This document shows, in pieces, positions 26,376 through 35,275 of a stretch of 48,710 nucleotides of DNA. How positions within the stretch are numbered: the stretch's first letter is position 1; every line of letters begins with the position of its first letter. The notes beneath the pieces are model-generated. The model ran no database searches, was not told the origin of the DNA, and was given only the letters and a program-made list of their open reading frames with translations. Source of the DNA: Candidatus Aminicenantota bacterium (GTDB taxonomy: Bacteria > Acidobacteriota > Aminicenantia > Aminicenantales > Aminicenantaceae); the NCBI GenBank assembly GCA_014859315.1, contig JACUUK010000003.1, positions 1 to 48,710 on the forward strand, written 5' to 3'. Position numbers and translations under genes: made by a program.

Positions 26376-27008
26376 CTACTCTACTTCGGCTTTCTCTGGA
26401 TGAATCTTGACTCTTTTTAAAAACCCTTCGCCAATACTTGTTGTAGTGATTCCAGGAATTTGGTTCACAGCAATATGAATAATTCGCCTTTCATAAGGGT
26501 TAAAATAATCAAGAATCTCATTCTTTCCGGACTCCAGGACTTCACGAGCTATCTGCTGGGCTTGTTCTATAAGCTGCCGTTCTTTCCGCTTTTTGAAAAA
26601 ATCGCAATCGGTTTGGACTTTTTGCGGAGAAACTTTATTAAGGAGGTGCTGAATAGCAAGCAACAGGGCACCATCCTTGTGAAGAAGAAGGGACTTGTCT
26701 TTTCCTTCGAAAATGATATAAAGCATGTCATTTTTTTTTGTTATATAATAATCAATCTCAAATGGGGAAAGGGAAAGAAGTTTCTCCAGGAACTGGACAG
26801 CAGGATATTCATCTGAAGGCATTTTTGGCCAGGTGCGTATTACAATCTCTTTGGTTCTGATTCCAAAAAGTTTGGTTTTTTCAGCGACAATCTCGTAATT
26901 AAACTGGGTGCGGGGCATTTTTAGGATATGCTCTGCATGGCTGATAACATCTTCAAGGTTTCTTCCTTTGAATTCTTGAGTTCGACTATTTTTTTCGTCT
27001 TTTTGCAT
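26376..27008 (-). CDS. jag: Jag/KhpB-like RNA-binding protein (KH + R3H)
   Basis: Position after yidC; KPNPYERRIIH-like R3H (NPYERRIIHIAV) and KH-like central region. Confidence 0.88.
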   Translation of the reverse strand: MQKDEKNSRTQEFKGRNLEDVISHAEHILKMPRTQFNYEIVAEKTKLFGIRTKEIVIRTWPKMPSDEYPAVQFLEKLLSLSPFEIDYYITKKNDMLYIIFEGKDKSLLLHKDGALLLAIQHLLNKVSPQKVQTDCDFFKKRKERQLIEQAQQIAREVLESGKNEILDYFNPYERRIIHIAVNQIPGITTTSIGEGFLKRVKIHPEKAEVE

Positions 27009-28620
27009 GTGCCTCTCTCTTTTTTTTATGCGCCAGATGATTCATGATGTATTGTTGTCCGACTTGAAGTACATTATTTGTTAACCAATAGAGGATAAGA
27101 CCGCTTTGAAAATTCATAAAGAAAATAGTCATCACAACGGGCATTATGAGCATCATTTTTTGTTGAGCAGGATCAGCAGATGTAGGGGTCATTTTTTGGC
27201 TAATAAACTGGGTGATGCCCATGAGAACAGGGGTGATGTAGAATGGGTCTTTTACAGAAAGGTCTTTGATCCAGAATAAAAAAGGACTGTGTCTGAACTC
27301 AATAGAAATGGCGAGCATGCGGAAAAATCCCCAAAATATAGGGATTTGAATTAGCAAAGGCAAACAACCGCCGGCGGGATTAATACCCTGTCCTTTATAA
27401 AGCGCCATAATTTCTTCGTTCATCTTACGCCGTTGGGCAATATCCTTTTTGGCTTTTTTGTATTTGGCTCTAATCGCTTTAATCTTTGGCTGAAGTTCTT
27501 GCATTTTAGCCATAGAGCGGGTGCTGCTGTAGGTAAGGGGGAAAAAGATAATTTTTATTATGAAAGTCAGGATGATGATACTAAATCCCCAGTTAGGGGT
27601 GATTTTATGTATTGATTTGATGGATCTAAGAAGGATTTCTGCAATCCATCCAAAAAACCCAAAGCGTATAAGCTTCTTTGCGTCAGATCCAAATTGAGTC
27701 AAACCATCTAAGTCCTTAGGCCCTATATAGACTTTTTGAGGAAAATTGACGGAAAGGAAAAAACAGGGGGTTTGATTGATTTCCTCTCTTATGAAAACTG
27801 CGCTTGATTTTTCTGGAGAAGTAAGAAAAAGCGCTGTAAAGTAGTTGTCTTCATAGGCGGCCCACTTAACAAAATTAAAAGCACTTTGTTCTGGCTTGAA
27901 TTTATTCTCACTTTGCCGAAATACCTTCTTTCCCGCTAAAACTGAGATGCCTTGACCTCCGCCGAATCTCTGTTTTTGCTCTGTTTGAGATAGGTTGCCT
28001 AAGCTTGGGCCCCAAAGGAGGTAGGGCTCGATTTTCTGACCATTTTTCCAGACGTTGATTTGAATATCAAAATTGTAGGTTTCGCCATTGAAAACGAATA
28101 TCTTCTCAATTTTTGTGCCATTTTTACTGGCGAACTGAAACCGCAACTCTCCAGTTTGTCCTTCCTTAAGCTCTAATCGGTAGGCTGAGACCTGATAGAG
28201 AGAAGTATTGGCTAACTTATCAAAGTAGGGATCATCTGTGGCTATTGAGAAAGGGTATTTATTTAGTTCTGTAGAAGCAAAGGAAACAATTTCCAAATCT
28301 TCCCCATTATCGCCCTTATGTTGTTTTAGTTTCCAGCTTTTAAGGACAGCTCCTTCATTGCTCCATATTGCTTTATAGAGAGGAGTTTCGATAAAAACAT
28401 CTTCTTTCAACTGGGTAGAGATAGATTGAAAATCATCTTCTTTTAAATGTGATTCCAACGATGGTTCTTGTGTGGGTTCTTGTTTCTGAAATTCTCTCTC
28501 TAACGCAGATACTATCTCCTCGGAAGATTCTGGCAAAGGTTCATGTTTAACAAATAAAACCTGATAGAGAAATAACACTAAAAAAGATAAAAAAATAGCT
28601 AATAATAATCTTTTTTCCAT
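26986..28620 (-). CDS. yidC: Membrane protein insertase YidC (with large periplasmic domain)
   Basis: MEKRLLLAIFLSFLVLFLYQ; STRSMAKMQELQPKIKAIRAKYK; LPLLIQIPIFWGFFRML. Confidence 0.97.
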   Translation of the reverse strand: MEKRLLLAIFLSFLVLFLYQVLFVKHEPLPESSEEIVSALEREFQKQEPTQEPSLESHLKEDDFQSISTQLKEDVFIETPLYKAIWSNEGAVLKSWKLKQHKGDNGEDLEIVSFASTELNKYPFSIATDDPYFDKLANTSLYQVSAYRLELKEGQTGELRFQFASKNGTKIEKIFVFNGETYNFDIQINVWKNGQKIEPYLLWGPSLGNLSQTEQKQRFGGGQGISVLAGKKVFRQSENKFKPEQSAFNFVKWAAYEDNYFTALFLTSPEKSSAVFIREEINQTPCFFLSVNFPQKVYIGPKDLDGLTQFGSDAKKLIRFGFFGWIAEILLRSIKSIHKITPNWGFSIIILTFIIKIIFFPLTYSSTRSMAKMQELQPKIKAIRAKYKKAKKDIAQRRKMNEEIMALYKGQGINPAGGCLPLLIQIPIFWGFFRMLAISIEFRHSPFLFWIKDLSVKDPFYITPVLMGITQFISQKMTPTSADPAQQKMMLIMPVVMTIFFMNFQSGLILYWLTNNVLQVGQQYIMNHLAHKKKREAHAKRRKK

Positions 28621-28630
28621 TTAAAGATCC

Positions 28631-28840
28631 TTAAGGAACAGAATCGACTCCTCCAGAATGAAACGGGTGGCATTTAAGGAGCCTTTTTGTCCCTAATAAA
28701 ATTCCTTTTAGAAATCCGTATTTTTTTACGGCTTCGTATGTATATTCTGAGCATGGCGGATAGAAGCGACAGTGATTTCCAAGAAGAGGGGATACAATAG
28801 TCTTATAGCACCGGATAAAAAATAGAGTGATGTTTTTCAT
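28631..28840 (-). CDS. yidD: Membrane protein insertion efficiency factor YidD
   Basis: FFIRCYKTIVSPLLGNHCRFYPPCSEYTYEAVKKYG. Confidence 0.96.
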   Translation of the reverse strand: MKNITLFFIRCYKTIVSPLLGNHCRFYPPCSEYTYEAVKKYGFLKGILLGTKRLLKCHPFHSGGVDSVP

Positions 28841-28845
28841 GAGAA

Positions 28846-29193
28846 TTAACAGCTTTGTCTAAGGGATTTTAAAGCCTTTAGAAATTCTTCTTGAAGTTCG
28901 GGCCATGCCGCCTCTTGTATTTCTTTTTTTGGGATAATAATGAGATCTAACGATTCGTCCATCAGCGTTTTGTTCATTCGAAATAACGTTCTAATCCATC
29001 TTTTGATTTTATTTCTTTTCACAGCATTTCCAATTTTTTTACTAACAACGACAGCCATTCTTGAAAAATTTAAATCATTGGAAATATGGACGATGGTAAA
29101 ATATTTACCCCTATATCGCGTCCCTTTTTTATAAATTACTAAAAATTCCTTTTTTTTTCTTATCCTCTCTCGAGGACAAAGGGAATCAGACAT
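28846..29193 (-). CDS. rnpA: Ribonuclease P protein component
   Basis: RIRKKKEFLVIYKKG; VVSKKIGNAVKRNKIKRWIRTLFR. Confidence 0.96.
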   Translation of the reverse strand: MSDSLCPRERIRKKKEFLVIYKKGTRYRGKYFTIVHISNDLNFSRMAVVVSKKIGNAVKRNKIKRWIRTLFRMNKTLMDESLDLIIIPKKEIQEAAWPELQEEFLKALKSLRQSC

Positions 29194-29327
29194 TAAACAG
29201 CGAGTTTTTTTCTGCCTTTTTGTCTTCTGTTTTTAATGATCTGTTGACCGCCCTTGGTTCTCATTCGGACCAAGAAACCGTGGTTTTTATTTCTTTTTCT
29301 TTTATTGGGTTGATATGTTCTTTTCAT
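29193..29327 (-). CDS. rpmH: 50S ribosomal protein L34 (absent from the supplied ORF track because of its length)
   Basis: Own translation: [44 protein letters not shown]; 1-bp overlap with rnpA start. Confidence 0.98.
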   Translation of the reverse strand: MKRTYQPNKRKRNKNHGFLVRMRTKGGQQIIKNRRQKGRKKLAV

Positions 29328-29361
29328 TTTTTTCTGTCTTCAATTTAACGTTTGATAGACT

Positions 29362-29390
29362 ATGTTAATAAACATAAGCATATCTGTCAA
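29362..29390 (-). promoter_or_regulatory. Sigma70-type promoter for rpmH
   Basis: TTGACA (29385-29390) - 17 bp - TAACAT (29362-29367) on minus strand, ~35 bp before rpmH ATG. Confidence 0.6.
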
Positions 29391-29425
29391 GCACAGACAT
29401 ATGTTTTTCTTTGATTGTAATATAA

Positions 29426-29460
29426 GTAAGGAGTAAGGAGTAAGGTGTGAGGAGCGAAGA
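29426..29460. repeat. Heptameric tandem repeat (GTAAGGA GTAAGGA GTAAGGT GTGAGGA GCGAAGA)
   Basis: Five consecutive 7-mers, first two identical, then degenerating. Confidence 0.75.
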
Positions 29461-29591
29461 GGAAGCAGGATTAATGCCTCCCAGGCAAAGAAGTTAATCT
29501 CAATGTACCTTTTGCTATCTATCTCAACGATAGTATTTTCAACTATAATTATTAAAAATTAAGGAGACAATGTGTCACTAAGGTATTATGG

Positions 29592-29621
29592 TTGACTCTT
29601 GTAAGTAATGTAGAGTATAAT
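29592..29621 (+). promoter_or_regulatory. Sigma70-type promoter for carD-like gene, predicted near-leaderless transcript
   Basis: TTGACT (29592-29597) - 18 bp - TATAAT (29616-29621); ATG begins at 29632. Confidence 0.65.
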
Positions 29622-29631
29622 ATAAACAAAA

Positions 29632-30150
29632 ATGGAAAGATTTAAGATTGGAGATAAGATCATTTATCCCAATCAAGGCTTTGGAATCATCGAAGACATT
29701 CAGATTGAAAATTACTATGGCCAGGAATTCAAAGTCTATCACATAAGAATCATTGCGAATGATACATTAGTTCTCATCCCCTCTTCAAGCTTACAGGAAA
29801 TTGGCATACGCAAACCTATTTCTGAGAATTCAATAAATGATGTATTTGAGTTGATGAAGAATGGAGAAGTTGATGTAACTATGAACTGGAAGGGAAGGTA
29901 TAAAGAACATGTGGATCTCATGAAAACAGGCCAGATTCAAGATCTCGCAATTGTTTTGAAAAGCCTATATTATCTTAATAAAATAAAACCCTTATCATTC
30001 CGTGAGAAAAACATGATGGAAAAGGCAAAGGAACTTTTTGTGACAGAACTCTCTGAGGTTTCATCTCTTTCTTCTGAGGAAATAGAAAAAAAACTCTTTG
30101 ATCATTTATCTTGCTGTTTTAAAGAGGGAACTTCCAATATCGATTCCTGA
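29632..30150 (+). CDS. carD: CarD-family transcriptional regulator
   Basis: MERFKIGDKIIYPNQGFGIIEDIQ RNAP-interacting domain and helical C-terminus. Confidence 0.92.
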   Translation: MERFKIGDKIIYPNQGFGIIEDIQIENYYGQEFKVYHIRIIANDTLVLIPSSSLQEIGIRKPISENSINDVFELMKNGEVDVTMNWKGRYKEHVDLMKTGQIQDLAIVLKSLYYLNKIKPLSFREKNMMEKAKELFVTELSEVSSLSSEEIEKKLFDHLSCCFKEGTSNIDS

Positions 30151-30161
30151 TTTTCGAAAAA

Positions 30162-31421
30162 ATGCTACTTCCTGCTATCCTCCTTTTTTTCTTATTCCTT
30201 TTGCTGAGTGCTTTTTTTTCATCCTCAGAAACAGCTTTTATAGCTTCTAACCCTTACAAATTAGAGTCCTTAGATAAAAAAGGCTCCCGGGCAGCACGCC
30301 TAATAAGAAAGATGATGGGTGATGTGAATAATCTTTTAGCCACAATTCTCGTAGGGAATACATTAGTTAATACAGCTGCAGCTTCTGTGGCCACTTTCAT
30401 ATTTGTTTCTTTTATCCCAGATAAAAACAAAGCTGTGCTACTGGCTACTGTAATGACAACTTCCTTGATTCTTATCTTTTCTGAGATTACACCAAAAACC
30501 TATGCAACCCAGAACCCAATAAAACTTGCATTGATTTTTGCCAGGCCAGTAAGGTTTTTTATCGTTATTTTTTATCCCCTAGTCCAATTGTTTACTTCAT
30601 TTTCGCGCCTGTTTTTTCAATCTTCTTCAAAGAAGATGAAGGACTTACCACAGAGGCTGGATCAAGAAGAAATAAAAATTCTGCTCAGTGCTGGAATAAA
30701 AGGGATGTCGGCTCTTCGAGCGCGAATGATATCTGGAGTCCTGGAGATCGGGTCTCGGTCGATTAGAGAGATTATGATTCCACGCCCAAAAGTTAAAGCT
30801 ATTGAAGCTGGAGCGACTTTGCAGGAAATCTTGGATTTAATTCGAAACGAAGGATTCTCACGCTTTCCTGTTTATAGAGGCCGGTTGGATAATATTGAAG
30901 GCACGATTCATGCAAAAGATATAATTTCTTATCTTGTTGATAATAAAGAAATTGACATTACTTCTGTGATGCGCAAGCCGCTTTTTATTCCGGAGTCTGC
31001 CTCTTTAGAAAAAGCTCTAAGGCAGATGCAGGAGACCAAAACTCACCTTGCCTTTGTTGTGGATGAGTTTGGAAATGTTGAAGGGATTGTCACTATAGAG
31101 GATATCATTGAAGAAATCGTAGGAGAAATAACAGATGAATATGATGCTGTTGCTGAAGAATTAATCATTCAAAAGGAAAAAAACAAATATCTGGTTAAAG
31201 GGAATGCATCTATTAAGGAAGTGAACCAGAGAATTCCTTTAAGCATACCTGCAAAGGGTGAATATACTACAATTGCAGGATTTTTACTTGCACAACTGGG
31301 TAGAATTCCTAACGAGGGAGATGTTTTGACATATAGAAATTATCGTTTTATAGTTGAAAAAATGAACAAGCGACAGATAAGCTTGTTGCGAATAGAGAAA
31401 CAAACCCAGGATAAAAAGTAA
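30162..31421 (+). CDS. CNNM/CorC-type (DUF21 + CBS pair + transporter-associated) membrane protein
   Basis: SSSETAFIA; IREIMIPRPKVKAIE; DEFGNVEGIVTIEDIIEEIVGEI. Confidence 0.94.
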   Translation: MLLPAILLFFLFLLLSAFFSSSETAFIASNPYKLESLDKKGSRAARLIRKMMGDVNNLLATILVGNTLVNTAAASVATFIFVSFIPDKNKAVLLATVMTTSLILIFSEITPKTYATQNPIKLALIFARPVRFFIVIFYPLVQLFTSFSRLFFQSSSKKMKDLPQRLDQEEIKILLSAGIKGMSALRARMISGVLEIGSRSIREIMIPRPKVKAIEAGATLQEILDLIRNEGFSRFPVYRGRLDNIEGTIHAKDIISYLVDNKEIDITSVMRKPLFIPESASLEKALRQMQETKTHLAFVVDEFGNVEGIVTIEDIIEEIVGEITDEYDAVAEELIIQKEKNKYLVKGNASIKEVNQRIPLSIPAKGEYTTIAGFLLAQLGRIPNEGDVLTYRNYRFIVEKMNKRQISLLRIEKQTQDKK

Positions 31422-31425
31422 GCGC

Positions 31426-31875
31426 ATGAAAATAATCGCGAAAAATAAGAAGGCTTTTTTCAATTATGATATTTTAGAAACATATGAAGCTGGAATCTCC
31501 TTGATGGGAAGCGAAGTGAAATCTATCCGGGAAGGACGTGTAAGCTTGAAGGAAAGTTATGCGGAAATTAAGCATGGGGAAGCCTTTATTATCAATTGTC
31601 ATATTAGCCCTTATGAAGCGGCAAATAGATTCAACCATGACCCGTTGCGGGTGAAAAAGCTTTTGCTTCATCGCCGAGAGATTAAACGACTCATTGGGAA
31701 AATCAAGGAAAAAGGATTAACACTTATACCAACAAAAGTCCTCATAAATGATAAAGGCAAAGTTAAAATTGAGGTTTCTTTAGCAAAAGGGAAAAGAGCT
31801 TACCAGAAAAAAGAAGCAATTCGTGAAAGAGACATCAAAAGAGAAATGCAGGCAGAGCTTAAAAAATGGCGGTAA
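31426..31875 (+). CDS. smpB: SsrA-binding protein
   Basis: NKKAFFNYDILETYEAGISLMGSEVKSIREGRVSLKESYAEI. Confidence 0.97.
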   Translation: MKIIAKNKKAFFNYDILETYEAGISLMGSEVKSIREGRVSLKESYAEIKHGEAFIINCHISPYEAANRFNHDPLRVKKLLLHRREIKRLIGKIKEKGLTLIPTKVLINDKGKVKIEVSLAKGKRAYQKKEAIRERDIKREMQAELKKWR

Positions 31876-32246
31876 ATTCTTAATTGTATATGTTGGCCCT
31901 GGGAATCGGGCTTTAATCTCCAGGCTTTCTGTTCCATTTTGAACAAGAATATTCAAGAAGCTAGCATAAGCAGGTGAACGACAGAGTCCTGTTACTGCGA
32001 TTGTGGATTATTACAGATGTATATTTATGAAGAAATCTATTTTGTGCTAATCTTAAGCGCTTTCTCAGGGCATGCCCAGGAACAAAAGAGCTTCGCGGAC
32101 CGAGCAAAGTCAGAAGAAATATAACTGAAAGAGTCACAATAAAAAAAATACGGAAACTGAATTTAAACTCAGAATTTATATTTTTTGTAAAAAGGGACAA
32201 CACTTGATTGGTTTCTTTGCTCTCAGGTTATGAAGGCGACGAAGTT

Positions 32247-32262
32247 TTATAACATGTTATAA
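32247..32262. repeat. Perfect 16-bp palindrome TTATAACATGTTATAA
   Basis: Read directly; followed by GGTAAG-AC-CTTACC stem (32263-32276) overlapping the pdxA stop. Confidence 0.8.
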
Positions 32263-32271
32263 GGTAAGACC

Positions 32272-33243
32272 TTACCCCATAAAATCCCAGGCAAGATGGA
32301 TTGCTTCAATCATGCTTTGTGGATTTGCAATTCCTTTTCCTGCAATATCGAAGGCGGTCCCATGGTCTGGTGATGTGCGGATAAAAGGAAGCCCTAATGT
32401 CACATTGACTCCCTGGTCGAAAACTTCAAGCTTGAATGGAATTAGCCCTTGATCGTGGTAGAGCGCGATAACTATTATATCTGGCTGGTTTAAGGCAATT
32501 CTGAATACAGTATCAGGAGGGAAGGGGCCGCTAATAGAGAGGCCTTTTTTTTGTGCTGTTTGGATAGCCGGAAGGATTTCGTTTGTTTCTTCTGAGCCAA
32601 GAAGTCCTTCTTCTCCTGCATGGGGGTTAAGGCCGGAGACAAAGAAACGATATTTTTTTTTACCAACTTTCTGGATGTTTTCATTCAAAGTCAAAAAGAA
32701 TTCTTCCAACGCCTTTCTTTTTATTATTTTTATGGCATTCATTAAAGATACATGATGCGAAAAAAGGACTACTTTAAGCTTTTTTGACCAGAAACTCATG
32801 ATGGCATTAGGGTAAGTTTGGTTGAGGTACTCTGTGTGCCCAGCCCATTTTATTCCAGCTAAGGACCAAGAAAGTTTGGATATGGGTGCAGTGACTATTG
32901 CATGAATGGTTCCCTTTTGAGCTTCTTTGACAGCTTTTTCAAAATAAAGGAAGGATGCTTGTCCATTTTCCTTATGAGGAGCTCCAACCGGTATTCCTTG
33001 TAAGGGAGCTGCTACATCATAGAAAGATATAGAGTGTGAAGGATATTTTTTTGCTTGGTGGAAGGGATGTATATCAAAATTTAAGCCCAATGTTTCACTT
33101 GTTTTATTGAACAATTGAAGAGAACCGAAAATAACATAATGAGCATTCGGGAGGGAAGAAAGTCGTGAAAGGGCTTTTAGAGTGATTTCGGGCCCAATTC
33201 CTCCTGGATCCCCAAGAGAAATCCCGATCTTGGGAGTTGTCAT
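32272..33243 (-). CDS. pdxA: 4-hydroxythreonine-4-phosphate dehydrogenase
   Basis: GISLGDPGGIGPEI; GHTEYL; ALYHDQGLIPFK; TSPDHGTAFDIAG. Confidence 0.96.
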   Translation of the reverse strand: MTTPKIGISLGDPGGIGPEITLKALSRLSSLPNAHYVIFGSLQLFNKTSETLGLNFDIHPFHQAKKYPSHSISFYDVAAPLQGIPVGAPHKENGQASFLYFEKAVKEAQKGTIHAIVTAPISKLSWSLAGIKWAGHTEYLNQTYPNAIMSFWSKKLKVVLFSHHVSLMNAIKIIKRKALEEFFLTLNENIQKVGKKKYRFFVSGLNPHAGEEGLLGSEETNEILPAIQTAQKKGLSISGPFPPDTVFRIALNQPDIIVIALYHDQGLIPFKLEVFDQGVNVTLGLPFIRTSPDHGTAFDIAGKGIANPQSMIEAIHLAWDFMG

Positions 33244-33596
33244 TTCTTCTTTTCTGATGTTGATTTTTTTTCTGATTGACCCTTTGTACTTTTCTTTATT
33301 TCCTTCTTGTCCTCGAGCTTGTAGATGTACTTGATGCTTCTCTTATAAACCAGGAGGTTTGGATTGTCAGCCCTATTTAGTTTGATGCAATTTCTGTCAT
33401 ACCATTCTATTTGTCCTTCGATTGTTTCTCCATCGTTGAAAACAATAATCATAGGAGTCTTTTTGTTCATTTGTTTGAGGTAATAATAATTTTCGGCAAA
33501 GGTATCGTAGGAAGGATGTATTTTTTTCCTTTGTGTTTCACGGGTCATTTTCTCTTTGATCTCAGAGAAGTTAGGACGGATAAGTTTCCTGTTCAT
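33240..33596 (-). CDS. Divergent Hfq/Sm-like RNA-binding protein
   Basis: PMIIVFNDGETIEGQIEWYDRNCIKLNRADNPNLLVYKRSIKYIYK resembles the Sm1/Sm2 motifs of Hfq (G-x-x-x-x-G-x-I-x-x-(F/Y)-D; VYKH-like VYKR). Confidence 0.75.
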   Translation of the reverse strand: MNRKLIRPNFSEIKEKMTRETQRKKIHPSYDTFAENYYYLKQMNKKTPMIIVFNDGETIEGQIEWYDRNCIKLNRADNPNLLVYKRSIKYIYKLEDKKEIKKSTKGQSEKKSTSEKKK

Positions 33597-33771
33597 AACG
33601 TTGGTCTCCTTGTTTTTGCTTGAGAAAAACTATTATAATTTAAAAATATATTAGCACTCTTTTCATGATTTTTCAACAAATATACTGAATTTCTTTAATG
33701 GTCCTTTTGAAACCGGGTATATCGTCCAAGAATTTTGTGGATTGTTGCTATTTTTCGCAGGATTATATGAG

Positions 33772-35031
33772 TCAGATGACCATGCCTTCGAAATATTCAA
33801 AGGTCCTGTTAAGGGAAAGGTGCTTCAAGCCCACCCGGCCGATATCGTATGGAAGATTGATAGTCTCTATGTTATGGCCGGCATTAATCAGCTCGGCCAC
33901 AATGCGGGCTGAAAAAGGTGCGTGCATCAAGCCATGTCCGCTAAATCCTGCCGCATGGATGAGGTTGTGAATGTTAAGATCATAGCCAAATAGCGGGTTG
34001 TGGTCGGGAGTAGTGTCATAGAATCCAGTTGTAACCGCCACGAGTCTTCCCATGTCCTGAACAGCTGGCAAAAACTGGGTTATCTCTTTGCGCACGGCCG
34101 AACCATATTCATTGAAACCAAGCCCGAAGCCAGGTTCGATATCGTCTTGGTTATCGAGCGTGGGGGTAGCCGGTTTAGCGTGTTGCAGCCAGCCCATCAT
34201 AATCTGCTGGTTTTCAGGCCGGCAGTAAGCGCCATACGGTGTTACGATCATCGGGAGTGACGGAAAATCCGCCATTTTTAGCCCCCAGTCACTATCCTTC
34301 TTCAGGCCATCCAAAAAGTACAGATACCGGCGCTCTGCTGTAATAGGCAGGTCTATTCCTCCAAATAGCCGTGAAATCCCCGGTGCCCAGACGTTCGCTG
34401 TGTTTAGAAAAACGTCAGCCTCAATCCTTCGGCCCGAATTAAGGATGACGGCGATAGCCTTAGAACCGGAAATTTCAGCTTTAACAACCGGGTCGTTCTG
34501 AATGATTTCGACTCCGAGTTTTCTTGCTGCCTGTGAGCAGTCCTGATAGATGATGTTCGGGAATAGAAAGCCGTCTTTGGGACACCAGGTTCCACCGACA
34601 ATACCAATGGTGTCAATATAAGGGAAGTGTTCGCTTAATGCCGCTTCGTCAAGCCATTCCACTTCTTTGAGGCCTGCTTTCTGTTGCATGGTAACTTGCC
34701 GCTTTACTGCTTCGACGTCGGCCATGTAATTTTTCAAAAATAAATAGCCGTTCTGGCGAATTGGAGATTGGCTATTTTCTATAATATCTGTCCAGTGTTT
34801 GAAAAAATTGATGGAATATAGCATTCCCTGGACTGTGCACAATGTTTCGAACTGAGCTCGGATGCATGCTGCTGAACGTGAGCTTGCGCCACTTCCCAGA
34901 TGGCGTGCTTCAACCAGAATCACCTTTGCTCCCATTCTGGCCAATTCCCAGGCCGAAAGTACGCCAGTCACACCACCTCCGATGATGACTATGTTTTTGT
35001 AGGAAGCATTGGCGACAGGTGCTGTTGTCAT
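33772..35031 (-). CDS. FAD-dependent oxidoreductase (DAO/sarcosine-oxidase beta type)
   Basis: NIVIIGGGVTGVLSAWELARMGAKVILVEA Rossmann motif; HAAGFSGHGLMHAP. Confidence 0.9.
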   Translation of the reverse strand: MTTAPVANASYKNIVIIGGGVTGVLSAWELARMGAKVILVEARHLGSGASSRSAACIRAQFETLCTVQGMLYSINFFKHWTDIIENSQSPIRQNGYLFLKNYMADVEAVKRQVTMQQKAGLKEVEWLDEAALSEHFPYIDTIGIVGGTWCPKDGFLFPNIIYQDCSQAARKLGVEIIQNDPVVKAEISGSKAIAVILNSGRRIEADVFLNTANVWAPGISRLFGGIDLPITAERRYLYFLDGLKKDSDWGLKMADFPSLPMIVTPYGAYCRPENQQIMMGWLQHAKPATPTLDNQDDIEPGFGLGFNEYGSAVRKEITQFLPAVQDMGRLVAVTTGFYDTTPDHNPLFGYDLNIHNLIHAAGFSGHGLMHAPFSARIVAELINAGHNIETINLPYDIGRVGLKHLSLNRTFEYFEGMVI

Positions 35032-35275
35032 CGTTTCTCCTCCATATAAGTGTTTAGTTTTAGTTAATAGAGTCTTTTTAAATTATTGAATGGATCATTG
35101 TTGCAGCTTAGCAATTTTAGAAAAACAAGAAATCCATGTCAATGAAAAATAAGAATAAACCATAAATTTTAAAGTTTTTCACAAGCTCAAACCAAGCTAT
35201 CTATGATAGATATTTTGTGATGTAAGATGTTTGAAAATTGACATCTTCGGTGCAATGTAATAATTAAAAGAAAGT

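Noticed and set aside
31876-32271. tmRNA (ssrA) next to smpB
   Set aside because: No tRNA-like end with GGGG/CCA pairing or T-loop GTTCGAATC and no tag ORF seen.
33534-33549. Second possible parS (TGTTTCACGGGTCATT)
   Set aside because: Only about 11/16 matches, one half-site, inside the Hfq-like CDS; unlikely to bind ParB strongly.
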